The notes under the pieces are model-generated. The model was not told the DNA's origin. It made no database searches and saw only the letters and a program-made list of their open reading frames with translations. A DNA stretch of 64,000 nt, taken from contig CAVVIH010000008.1 of NCBI GenBank assembly GCA_963748295.1, forward strand, positions 124,001-188,000, in the 5' to 3' direction. This document shows, one piece after another, positions 56,894 through 64,000 of this stretch. Source of the stretch: CAVVIH01 sp963748295. GTDB lineage: Bacteria; Acidobacteriota; Vicinamibacteria; Vicinamibacterales; 2-12-FULL-66-21. The translations under genes were made by a program, and so were the position numbers. How positions within the stretch are numbered: position 1 is the stretch's first letter; each line of letters begins with the position of its first letter.

Positions 56894-57619
56894 GTGACGC
56901 GTTCTTCAAAAGCAAAAACCCGCGCCGCATCGCCGGTGTCGCTGCCGGCCGCCGGAAACCGTCAGCGCTTCCGGAAGCGGCTCCTCGAGTGGTATCGCGA
57001 AAACGGCCGCGATCTCCCGTGGCGCCGCACGACCGATCCGTATCACATCCTCGTCTCCGAAGTGATGCTGCAGCAGACCCAGGTCGATCGCGTGCTGCCG
57101 AAGTACGACGAGTGGCTGCGCAAGTATCCGTCGCTCGAGGTGCTCGCCGCGGCGGAAGAAGGCGACGTGTCCGAGACATGGCGGCCGCTCGGCTACAACA
57201 TCCGTCCGCGCAGGCTCCACGCCATCGCGCGCGAATCGGTCGCCCGTTATGGCGGCGCGCTGCCGTCCGACGAGGAAACGCTGCGCTCGTTCAAGGGGAT
57301 CGGCGCCTACACCGCAGGCGCGGTCCTCAGCTTCGCATTCCGTCAACGCGCCGCGATTCTCGACACCAACGTGGCCCGCGTGCTGTTCAGGATCTTCATC
57401 GGCCGCGGCAACCCGCGATCGCACGCGATGCGCCGTCATCTCTGGGAACTCTCGCGATCGGTTCTTCCGGTTCAGCGCAACGTCTTCGACTTCAATCAGG
57501 CGCTGATGGATTTCGGCGCGACGCTTTGCGTCGCCAGAAAGCCGAAGTGCCTGGTGTGCCCGATGAAACGCAGCTGCGCCGCCTATCCATTCAACCCGGA
57601 GAACGAAAGAGCCGAGTGA
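56894..57619 (+). CDS. mutY: A/G-specific adenine glycosylase, short form
   Basis: 241 residues from a GTG. The HhH-GPD glycosylase core has catalytic Glu E56 (SEVMLQQTQVDRV) and Asp D157 (ILDTNVARV), HhH at FKGIGAYTAGAVLSF, and a 4Fe-4S cluster C212-x6-C219-x2-C222-x5-C228. It removes adenine mispaired with 8-oxoG. The C-terminal NUDIX-like 8-oxoG-recognition domain of classical MutY (about 350 aa) is absent. A separate NUDIX gene starts in a GTGA overlap with its stop. Confidence 0.9.
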   Translation: MTRSSKAKTRAASPVSLPAAGNRQRFRKRLLEWYRENGRDLPWRRTTDPYHILVSEVMLQQTQVDRVLPKYDEWLRKYPSLEVLAAAEEGDVSETWRPLGYNIRPRRLHAIARESVARYGGALPSDEETLRSFKGIGAYTAGAVLSFAFRQRAAILDTNVARVLFRIFIGRGNPRSHAMRRHLWELSRSVLPVQRNVFDFNQALMDFGATLCVARKPKCLVCPMKRSCAAYPFNPENERAE

Positions 57620-58178
57620 GGTCCGACCTTTCGCGCATCGTCGTCACCGCCGCGGTCATCGAGCGTGGTGGCGCGTACCTCGTCACGCGCAGGCCCGGCG
57701 GCGTTCACCTCGAAGGGTATGGGAGTTCCCGGGCGGCAAGTGCGAGCCTGGCGAGGATCACGAAACGTGCCTGCGCCGGGAGATCGAGGAGGAACTCGGT
57801 GTAGACGTGCGCGTTGGCCGTCAGATCTTCGAAGTCGCGCACGAGTACCCGGACCGCGCCGTCGAACTGCATTTCTTCGAGTGCGAGCTTCTTGGCGAGC
57901 CGGTTGCGCGGCTCGGGCAGGAGATGAGGTGGGTGGCGCCGGGCGATCTCGCCGCGCTGGAGTTTCCGCCGGCGGATGCCGAGTTGATCAAACTGCTGGC
58001 GCGTGCGGGACGTTTTAACAGGAGTTCAAGAGTTCAGGAGTTTTTCTTACACGAGATCAAGAGATCAGGAGCTCTTTTTGCAGGAGATCAAGAGATCAGG
58101 AGTTCTGGGTCTAAAGAATATTCTCCTGACCTCTTGATCTCCTGTAAAAAACGTCTCCTTATCTCAAGGATCTCCTGA
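57616..58178 (+). CDS. NUDIX hydrolase, MutT-like (frameshifted, 3' end runs into repeats)
   Basis: It starts at the GTG at 57616, overlapping the mutY stop. SDLSRIVVTAAVIERGGAYLVTRRPGGVHLEGY is followed, after a one-base loss near 57722, by EFPGGKCEPGEDHETCLRREIEEELGV, an exact NUDIX box (Gx5Ex7REUxEExGU). It continues VGRQIFEVAHEYPDRAVELHFFEC as in MutT. Homology ends at about LIKLLARAG (58010). The last ~55 codons are translated from the repeat array at 58018-58178, so the natural C-terminus is uncertain. The expected reaction is 8-oxo-dGTP hydrolysis. Confidence 0.82.
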
Positions 58179-58182
58179 TCTC
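58018..58182. repeat. AGATCAAGAGATCAGGAG repeat array between convergent genes
   Basis: Several copies of GAGATCAAGAGATCAGGAG, with a related GAGTTCAAGAGTTCAGGAG at the left end and reverse-complement copies (CTCCTGACCTCTTGATCTCC) at the right. It fills the space between the NUDIX and YgfZ genes and enters the 3' ends of both reading frames. Confidence 0.82.
58081..58144. terminator. Long stem-loop formed by the repeat array
   Basis: The 22-base arms 58081-58102 and 58123-58144 are reverse complements with one mismatch, with a loop of about 20 bases. It sits between convergent genes, as a bidirectional terminator would, but has no T-tract on either side. Confidence 0.55.
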
Positions 58183-59174
58183 ACCCGCGCCTCACGGCGC
58201 CCCCCGGACGTATTCACCGTCAGCGCCGTCCCGGGCGCGACGAAGTCGCGATGCGCATACCCCAGCGCGATCGCGCCGAGACGCGGTGACCGCGCGAAGC
58301 TGGTGACGAACCCCACCTCGCGGTCGCCAGCGAACAGCCGGTCGCCGCGCGCGGCGTCGGCGTCCAGCGTCAGGCTGACGAGCCTGCGCGCGACGCGGCC
58401 GTGGCCGCGGTGCAGCACGCGGATGATGATCTCCTGGCCGACGTAGCAGCCCTTGGTCTGACTGATCGCGCGATCCTCGATCCCGGCCTCGAGCGGGATG
58501 GTGTCCTCGTCCATGTCCTGGCCGAACGCCGGATGACCCGCCTCGATCCGGCAGACTTCGGCCGCCGCTTCGGACACGGCAAGCGCTCCGGATTCAGCCA
58601 GCGCGTCCGTCAGCGGTTGCCGCATCTCCGGGTCGACAAAGACGTCGAACCCCGGAATGCCATAGTCGTCGCTGCGGACGACGACGGCCGGCGTGCCACG
58701 CAGATCGAATCGGCGGTTGTCGTTCAGGCGGAGACGCTCGAGCTCTGACGCGTCCGGCGCAGTCTCGTCGCCAGAACGCAGACGGGCCAGCGCGGCGCTG
58801 AGCGCCGGCCCGGCGCTCGGGCCATACACGCCGAACTGGACGATCGAACCGGTCACGTCGGCGACAGTCACGTCCTCGCTGAAAATGAAGTCTTCGAATC
58901 GCGTCCGTATTGCCGGTGCCGTCGTGGCGGGAAGATCGATCAGGATCGCGTCGCCGAGCTCGAGCACGCGCATGTCCGAGATCATCCGTCCCTGCGGCGT
59001 CAGCATCGCCGCGTAACAACCGCTGCCGGCCTCAAGCGCCATGATGTCGTTCGTCAGCAGCCCCTGCAGGTAACTCCGTCGATCGTTGCCGGTCAGACGA
59101 AGCCGGCCGCGGCCGGATCGCTCGAGGAAGCCGGACGTTTCCTGCAGAGCCCGGTAAGCACCGTGTGAAAACAT
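58164..59174 (-). CDS. ygfZ: YgfZ/GcvT-family folate-binding protein
   Basis: 336 residues from the ATG at 59174. A start at 59228 would overlap the divergent gene, so the shorter form is preferred. Signature KGCYVGQE (in ISQTKGCYVGQEIIIRVLHRGHG) identifies the YgfZ family, which supports Fe-S cluster assembly and repair with tetrahydrofolate. The N-terminus RLRLTGNDRRSYLQGLLTNDI is also typical. Cytoplasmic. Confidence 0.9.
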   Translation of the reverse strand: MFSHGAYRALQETSGFLERSGRGRLRLTGNDRRSYLQGLLTNDIMALEAGSGCYAAMLTPQGRMISDMRVLELGDAILIDLPATTAPAIRTRFEDFIFSEDVTVADVTGSIVQFGVYGPSAGPALSAALARLRSGDETAPDASELERLRLNDNRRFDLRGTPAVVVRSDDYGIPGFDVFVDPEMRQPLTDALAESGALAVSEAAAEVCRIEAGHPAFGQDMDEDTIPLEAGIEDRAISQTKGCYVGQEIIIRVLHRGHGRVARRLVSLTLDADAARGDRLFAGDREVGFVTSFARSPRLGAIALGYAHRDFVAPGTALTVNTSGGRREARVRSGDP

Positions 59175-59200
59175 GGCTGTGCTGCTGATATCCTCAATAG

Positions 59201-60889
59201 ATGCACGTTTTTCTGCGGTCATTGGCAAGAGTCCCTGGCTGCCATTGTCCCGCCGCCTTTCTCGCCCTCTTTCTGACCGCCCTCCACGCGCAGACGCCCT
59301 CCGAAAACCCGGCGCCGGCGACCGGCGAAGCCTCGTTCAGCGTGTTCATCCGGGGCGCCGAGGTCGGCCGCGTTCAGACGAACCTCTCGCGCACAGGCAG
59401 TGACTGGCTGATCACCTCCACCGGCCGCGTCGGCGACCTGGTCATCAACCGGTTCGAGCTGAAGTACGGCGCGGACTGGCAGCCGATCGATCTGCGGATC
59501 GAAGCGACACAAGGCGACAAGAAAACGCAGCTGAACACGTCGTTCGGCGTGACGACGGCCATCAACGAGATCACGCAGAACGCGGTGACCAACGCGAAGA
59601 CCGATCAGATTTCCGCCCGCACCGTCGTCCTCCCGAATACGTTCTTTGCCGCTTACGAGGCCCTCGCGGCACGATTGTCGGTCACCGGACCCGGCGCCGA
59701 GCTGCCGGTTTACGTCGCGCCGCAGGCCGAGGTCAAGCTCGCGGTCAAGACGGTCACGGGCGAGACGGTGCAGACGCCGTCGGGAAGCATCGCAACGCGG
59801 CGATACGAGATCGTCATCCAGAATCCGGGCGGGCCGCTCAACGCGACGGTGACGATCGACGACAAGGCGCGATTCGCGAAGCTCGAGCTTCCGGCGGCCT
59901 CGATGCTGGTCGTGCGCACGGATTTGTCCAGTGTCGCGGTTCGAACCCAAAGTGCGCGGAACCCGACCGACTCTGACGTCACCATCCCGGCGGCGGGATT
60001 CACGATTGCCGGCACGCTGACGCTGCCGCCCGGCGCGTCCGGCAGCGCCGGCCGGCTTCGCCACCCGACGATTGTCCTGGTAGCCGGGTCGGGACCGGTC
60101 GACCGCGACGCGCTCGTGGCGGGAATCCCGATCTTCACCCAGCTCGCGGGCGACCTCGCGAAACGCGGATACATGGTGCTGCGGTACGACAAGCGCGGCG
60201 TCGGTCAGAGCGGCGGCCGCACGGAGACCGCGACGCTGCAGGATTACGCCGACGACCTCGTCGCGATCGTCAGGTGGCTCGAGAGGCGGGACGACGTGGA
60301 CGACAACAGGCTCGCGGTGGTGGGACACAGCGAGGGCGGCGCCATCGCGATGCTTGCCGCCGGCCGCGACAAGAGGATCAAGGCGCTGGCGCTCGTCGCC
60401 GCGCCCGGGAGCACCGGCGCGGAGCTGATCCTCGAGCAGCAGAGCCACCAGCTCGACCTGATGAAGGTCTCCGAGGAAGAGCGCGCGGAAAAAATCGCGC
60501 TTCAGAAAAAGATCCAGCAGGCCGTGTTGAGCGGCAAGGGGCTGGACGGATTGCCGCCGCAGATTCAGAAGCAGGCGAACACGCCGTGGTTCCGCAGCCT
60601 GCTCGCGTTCGATCCGGCGCAGGCGATGGAGAAGGTGACGCAGCCTGTTCTGATCCTCCAGGGCGATCTCGACGTGCAGGTGCCGCCCCATCACGCCGAC
60701 AAGCTCGCGGAACTGGCCCGGGCGCGGAAGAAGAACGCGATCGTCGAGGTCGTGCACGTTCCCGGCATCAATCACCTGCTCGTTCCCGCGACGACCGGCG
60801 AGGTGCAGGAATACCAGGCGCTGACAGAGAAGAAGGTCAGCGAACAGGTTTCGGTCACGATTGCCGATTGGCTGAAGAAGATCGGCTAG
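59201..60889 (+). CDS. Secreted alpha/beta hydrolase with N-terminal beta domain
   Basis: 562 residues, with a signal peptide ending near LHAQ (residue 31). Residues about 40-260 form a beta-rich domain of unknown function. Residues about 280-560 are an alpha/beta hydrolase (IVLVAGSGPVDRD, YDKRGVGQSGGR, nucleophile Ser in VGHSEGGAIA, acid Asp in LQGDLDVQVP and His in PGINHLL). This layout is known from periplasmic peptidase/esterase-like proteins (S9/DPP-like hydrolases). The substrate is unknown. Complete, no breaks. Confidence 0.85.
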   Translation: MHVFLRSLARVPGCHCPAAFLALFLTALHAQTPSENPAPATGEASFSVFIRGAEVGRVQTNLSRTGSDWLITSTGRVGDLVINRFELKYGADWQPIDLRIEATQGDKKTQLNTSFGVTTAINEITQNAVTNAKTDQISARTVVLPNTFFAAYEALAARLSVTGPGAELPVYVAPQAEVKLAVKTVTGETVQTPSGSIATRRYEIVIQNPGGPLNATVTIDDKARFAKLELPAASMLVVRTDLSSVAVRTQSARNPTDSDVTIPAAGFTIAGTLTLPPGASGSAGRLRHPTIVLVAGSGPVDRDALVAGIPIFTQLAGDLAKRGYMVLRYDKRGVGQSGGRTETATLQDYADDLVAIVRWLERRDDVDDNRLAVVGHSEGGAIAMLAAGRDKRIKALALVAAPGSTGAELILEQQSHQLDLMKVSEEERAEKIALQKKIQQAVLSGKGLDGLPPQIQKQANTPWFRSLLAFDPAQAMEKVTQPVLILQGDLDVQVPPHHADKLAELARARKKNAIVEVVHVPGINHLLVPATTGEVQEYQALTEKKVSEQVSVTIADWLKKIG

Positions 60890-60909
60890 ATCGACTAGAC
60901 TTCACCGCC

Positions 60910-62040
60910 ATGAAGATCGGCATTCCGAAGGAACACTGGCCGGGTGAAACGCGCGTGGCCGTGGTGCCGGCCGGCGTGACCGCCCTCACCAAGGCCGGCC
61001 TGCAGGTGGCGGTCGAAAAGGACGCCGGTACCGCGGCCGGCTTTCTCGACTCGGCGTATCAGGCGCAGGGCGCCGAGATTCTGTCGAGGCACGACCTGTT
61101 CGCCTCTGCCGACATCCTTCTGACGGTCCGCGCCACCCCGGTCAACGGCGAAGTCCGCCGCGGCCAGGCGATCATCGGCTTTGCCGATCCGCTCGGCGCC
61201 CCGGACGTCGTCCGCGACGCGGCGAAAACCGGCGTGACGATGCTGTCGATGGAACTGATGCCGCGCATCACGCGGGCGCAGAGCATGGATGCGCTCTCGT
61301 CGATGGCGACGATCGCCGGCTACAAGGGGGTGCTGCTGGCGGCCGACGCGCTGCCGCGGATCTTTCCGATGCTGATGACCGCGGCAGGCACGATCTCCCC
61401 GGCAAGGGTATTCGTCGTCGGCGCCGGCGTCGCGGGGCTGCAGGCGATTGCCTCGTCACGGCGTCTCGGCGCCAGGGTCGAAGCGTATGACGTCCGTCCG
61501 GCGGTGAAGGAGCAGGTCCAGAGCCTGGGCGCGAAGTTCGTGGAGCTGCCGCTCGAGTCCGCCGACTCCGAGGACAAGGGAGGATACGCGAAGGCGCAGG
61601 ACGAGTCGTTCTATCGCCGCCAGCGCGAGATGATGCTCAAGGTCGTCGCCGCCAGCGACGTCGTCATCACGACCGCGTTGATTCCGGGAAAACGCGCGCC
61701 GATCCTGGTCACCAAAGAGATGGTCGAAGCGATGCAGCCGGGCTCGGTGGTCGTCGATCTCGCGGCGGAGCGCGGCGGCAACTGCGAGCTGACGGTTCCG
61801 GATCAACGCATCGTCCACAACGGCGTCACGATCATCGGCCCGTCGAATCCCGCTGCACTGGTTCCGTATCACGCGAGCCAGATGTATTCGAAGAACATCA
61901 TCACGTTCCTGATGCACCTGCTCGGCAAGGAAGGCGCGAAGCAGACGGCGCTGCCGGTCGATGCCGAGGACGAGATCACGCGCGAGACGCTGCTCACGCG
62001 CGACGGGAACGTCGTCCACCCGCGGCTGGCCGGGACATAA
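60910..62040 (+). CDS. pntAA: NAD(P) transhydrogenase subunit alpha part 1
   Basis: 376 residues from the ATG at 60910. AlaDH/PNT N-terminal domain (GIPKEHWPGETRVAVVPAGV) and NAD-binding domain (VFVVGAGVAGLQAIASSRRLGA, Asp acceptor in AYDVRP). The mobile-loop region is in TTALIPGKRAPILVT. This is the soluble NAD(H)-binding dI of proton-translocating transhydrogenase. The membrane subunits PntAB and PntB, which normally follow, are not here: the next gene is an FHA protein. Confidence 0.9.
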   Translation: MKIGIPKEHWPGETRVAVVPAGVTALTKAGLQVAVEKDAGTAAGFLDSAYQAQGAEILSRHDLFASADILLTVRATPVNGEVRRGQAIIGFADPLGAPDVVRDAAKTGVTMLSMELMPRITRAQSMDALSSMATIAGYKGVLLAADALPRIFPMLMTAAGTISPARVFVVGAGVAGLQAIASSRRLGARVEAYDVRPAVKEQVQSLGAKFVELPLESADSEDKGGYAKAQDESFYRRQREMMLKVVAASDVVITTALIPGKRAPILVTKEMVEAMQPGSVVVDLAAERGGNCELTVPDQRIVHNGVTIIGPSNPAALVPYHASQMYSKNIITFLMHLLGKEGAKQTALPVDAEDEITRETLLTRDGNVVHPRLAGT

Positions 62041-62049
62041 TACGAACGA

Positions 62050-62349
62050 ATGTGGCTCCTCAGAACCCCTGACGACGCACCGTCCCCTTTTTCGTTTCGG
62101 ATTCCTCCCGGCAAAATGAAAACGATCGGACGCGCCCCGAATGCGGACTTCATCGTGGATGCGACGCTCGTCTCGCGCCTGCACTGCCGGCTGAGCGCCG
62201 GCGCCACCGAGCTCCAGGTCGAGGACCTCGAGAGCACGAACGGCACCTACGTCAACGGCGAACGCGTCGAGCGCGCCGCGCTGAAGAGCGGCGACAGGCT
62301 GGGTGTCGGCGAGGTCGAGTTCCTGATCTCGCGAGCCTCGGAAAGCTGA
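62050..62349 (+). CDS. FHA-domain protein
   Basis: 99 residues, essentially one FHA domain: the IGRAPNADFIV phosphothreonine-pocket Arg, SRLHC (Ser/His) and LESTNGTYVNGERV (Asn). It binds phosphothreonine peptides and so could read out the Ser/Thr kinases at 1 kb or 13 kb, but that is a guess. It starts 9 bases after pntAA. Confidence 0.88.
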   Translation: MWLLRTPDDAPSPFSFRIPPGKMKTIGRAPNADFIVDATLVSRLHCRLSAGATELQVEDLESTNGTYVNGERVERAALKSGDRLGVGEVEFLISRASES

Positions 62350-62355
62350 CGCCGG

Positions 62356-62994
62356 TTACTGCAGGAACGGATTCGTCCGCTTTTCCTCGCCGATGGTCGT
62401 CGGCTCGCCGTGCCCTGAGTGAACCACCGTGTCGTCGGCAAACCTGAACAGCACTTCGCGGATCGAGCGAAGCAGCGTGTTCAGATCGCCGCCCGGCAGA
62501 TCGGTCCGGCCGATCGAACCGGCGAACAACGTGTCGCCGACGAACAGGGTTCGCTCCGGTGAATCGACCCGGCCAATCGCCAGGCACACGCCTCCGGGGC
62601 AATGGCCCGGCGTGTGATGCACCCACGCGGCGTAGCGGCCGAACCGCAGCGGTCCTTCGCCCTCGTAGAACGAATCCACCGGCGGCTGCGGATCGACGTG
62701 AAACCCGAACGCCAGCCCCTGCTGCACGACCGCGCGATACAGAAAGTCGTCGTCGGCGTGCAGCCAGACCGGAACGCCCAGCGCCGCCTTCGCGCGTCCG
62801 ACACCGGTGATGTGATCCATGTGCGCGTGGGTCAGGAGGATGTGCTTGATCGCAAGGCGATGATTCTCCGCCGCCGTCAACAGGAGATCGACGTCGTCGC
62901 CCGGATCGATGATGACGCCTTCGCGAGTTTCCTCGCAGCCGACGACGAAGCCGTTCTTCATGAACGGCGGAACCGCCCTGGTTTCTAAGATCAT
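62356..62994 (-). CDS. MBL-fold hydrolase, glyoxalase II-like
   Basis: 212 residues. Metal site THAHMDHITG (HxHxDH), HTPGHCPGGVCL, GDTLFAGSIGRTDLPGGD and HSGHGEPTTI. The pattern is that of YcbL/glyoxalase II-type hydrolases, which cleave S-lactoylglutathione or related thioesters. A persulfide dioxygenase is less likely. Convergent with the FHA gene, with 6 bases between stops. Confidence 0.9.
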   Translation of the reverse strand: MILETRAVPPFMKNGFVVGCEETREGVIIDPGDDVDLLLTAAENHRLAIKHILLTHAHMDHITGVGRAKAALGVPVWLHADDDFLYRAVVQQGLAFGFHVDPQPPVDSFYEGEGPLRFGRYAAWVHHTPGHCPGGVCLAIGRVDSPERTLFVGDTLFAGSIGRTDLPGGDLNTLLRSIREVLFRFADDTVVHSGHGEPTTIGEEKRTNPFLQ

Positions 62995-63062
62995 TGAGGT
63001 TTTCAGGCCATTTGAGCCCGGTTCAGGCCCTCTTACGCCTTACCTGGTAGAGGAAACCGAAC

Positions 63063-63791
63063 ATGGCCAACGCTCGTGAAATTCGTATCCATACCAGCAT
63101 ACTTGCATCAATCGAGAAGCGGTGTCTCATCTGGATGGCGCACCGGATTCCGCGGCGCGTCAATTCGGACCATCTGACGGCGCTGGGCGCGGTGGCGTTG
63201 CTGGCCGCCGGATTCTGCTACGCCATGGCGCCGGCGCATTCGTGGGCGCTGATTGCCGGCGTGCTGCTGCTGGCGGTCAACTGGTTCGGCGACAGTCTCG
63301 ATGGCACGCTGGCGAGAGTGCGCCACCACGAGCGGCCGCGGTACGGGTTCTACCTCGATCACGTGCTCGATGCGCTCGGCATGCTCTTCGTCATCGGCGG
63401 GCTGGCGCTGGGCGGCTACATGAGCCTGCCGATCGCGGCAGGGTTTCTCGTCGCCTACTACCTGCTGAATATCGAAATCGCGCTTGCGACGCACACCGTC
63501 GGCACGTTCCGCATCTGGTACTGGAAGTTCGGCCCGACCGAAATGCGCATCCTGCTCGCCATTGGCACGCTGCAGCTGTTCAGGTCCGTTGACGTGGGCA
63601 TCCTCGGTTCACGGTATCTGCTGTTCGACGTCGGCGGCGCCGTCGCCATTGCCGCGCTGTTCCTCACATTCGTGACGTCGAGCGTAATCAATGCGCGGCT
63701 GCTCTATCGTACGGAACCGCTGCCACCGGCGACACCGGACGACAAGGCAGCCATCCGGTTTGCGGCACTCAAGCTCGGAACACGCGGATGA
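63063..63791 (+). CDS. CDP-alcohol phosphatidyltransferase family protein
   Basis: 242 residues, about six transmembrane helices. The signature DG-x2-AR-x8-G-x3-D-x3-D is exact in DSLDGTLARVRHHERPRYGFYLDHVLD. It should transfer a phosphatidyl group from CDP-diacylglycerol to an alcohol (or use CDP-alcohol). The acceptor is not predictable. Membrane-located phospholipid synthesis. Confidence 0.9.
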   Translation: MANAREIRIHTSILASIEKRCLIWMAHRIPRRVNSDHLTALGAVALLAAGFCYAMAPAHSWALIAGVLLLAVNWFGDSLDGTLARVRHHERPRYGFYLDHVLDALGMLFVIGGLALGGYMSLPIAAGFLVAYYLLNIEIALATHTVGTFRIWYWKFGPTEMRILLAIGTLQLFRSVDVGILGSRYLLFDVGGAVAIAALFLTFVTSSVINARLLYRTEPLPPATPDDKAAIRFAALKLGTRG

Positions 63792-63806
63792 TAAGATCGT
63801 CCGGAA

Positions 63807-64000
63807 ATGGTTCTGGCCGCTGTCGACGACTTTCTGTTCCGGTCGAAGATCCGCACCACCGCGAAGCAGGCGGGCGTGGACCTGACCTTCGTCCGTTCCG
63901 CCGCTGACGTTCTCGAAGAGGCGCGCGCAAAGAAACCGACGCTGGTCATCTTCGATCTAAACACCGACAAGGGCGACCCCGTCTCGACGATCGCGGCGAT
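63807..64000 (+). CDS. Response-regulator-like protein (partial, right edge)
   Basis: The first 64 residues run off the window: MVLAAVDDFLFRSKIRTTAKQAG ... PTLVIFDLNTDKGDP. The beginning resembles a receiver domain (acidic VDD near the N-terminus, IFDLN at the phosphoacceptor position with Asp). The usual D-D pair is reduced, so phosphorylation is uncertain. 15 bases downstream of the phosphatidyltransferase. Confidence 0.6.
   Translation, partial: MVLAAVDDFLFRSKIRTTAKQAGVDLTFVRSAADVLEEARAKKPTLVIFDLNTDKGDPVSTIAA

Noticed and set aside
58018..58182. Possible IS remnant or attachment site
   Set aside because: No transposase or integrase fragment and no target duplication; the sequence is only a short repeated word.

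Overview
The window is about 64 kb of GC-rich bacterial chromosome. Several features point to Acidobacteriota, probably the Vicinamibacterales side. There is a complete orphan permease of the MacB/FtsX-duplicated type (ADOP, characteristic of this phylum), a Ser/Thr kinase fused to a TolB-like beta-propeller, a second Ser/Thr kinase with a Pro/Ala-rich extracytoplasmic tail, secreted TPR proteins, and a small membrane-protein/winged-helix pair typical of the phylum. No phage, IS element, CRISPR array, rRNA or replication origin is visible. One RNA gene was found, a tRNA-Glu(CTC).

Layout. 0-8 kb: Ser/Thr kinase (cut by the left edge), a divergent proline-racemase-family/ornithine-cyclodeaminase-family pair (probable hydroxyproline catabolism), a small AT-hook protein, a TPR protein plus membrane protein, a duplicated-repeat secreted protein, and an MscS channel with a cyclic-nucleotide-binding tail. 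8-17 kb: ACT protein, ADOP permease, kinase/TolB fusion, intradiol-dioxygenase-like secreted protein, DUF4142 lipoprotein, DUF2695/EthD, FkbM-like methyltransferase, tRNA-Glu. 17-22.6 kb: a repeat-filled intergenic region, M23 peptidase, cupredoxin lipoprotein, ctaB and DUF420 (cytochrome oxidase assembly), diguanylate cyclase. 22.6-28.3 kb: an 811-residue AmiE-like/NamZ-like fusion for peptidoglycan recycling, a large lipoprotein, a TPR protein, CsoR. 28.5-36 kb: TetR regulator with a FadR-type operator at its start, followed by fadN - two alpha/beta hydrolases - fadA - fadE, a beta-oxidation operon with the Bacillus fadNAE order, then DUF1684 and HAD genes. 37-42 kb: SirB1-like protein, HAD phosphatase, M20 dipeptidase, rhodanese, membrane protein plus winged-helix regulator. 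42-47.4 kb: LolA-like / RND-MMPL / outer-membrane protein / MBL operon with overlapping genes, and a palindromic operator candidate upstream. 47.4-52 kb: glutaredoxin-like protein, thioesterase, tandem ThyX-like protein, peptide deformylase, lipoprotein, LacD-type aldolase. 52-58 kb: a tightly overlapped operon pduO-hpnC-hpnD-hpnE-thiI-lacD (squalene made by the HpnCDE route), divergent from mutY and a NUDIX gene. 58-64 kb: YgfZ, alpha/beta hydrolase, orphan PntAA, FHA protein, MBL hydrolase, CDP-alcohol phosphatidyltransferase, and a truncated receiver-like protein at the right edge.

A caution runs through the annotation. About 20 single-base frame breaks interrupt otherwise intact, well-conserved genes, including def, hpnC, thyX, an M20 peptidase and the RND exporter (four breaks). 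The same protein simply continues in another frame, so indel errors in a draft assembly are the likeliest cause. I annotate these as single genes and give the approximate break points. Four families of short intergenic repeat words, and a recurring GAGCCTCGC hairpin, fill many of the gaps between genes.
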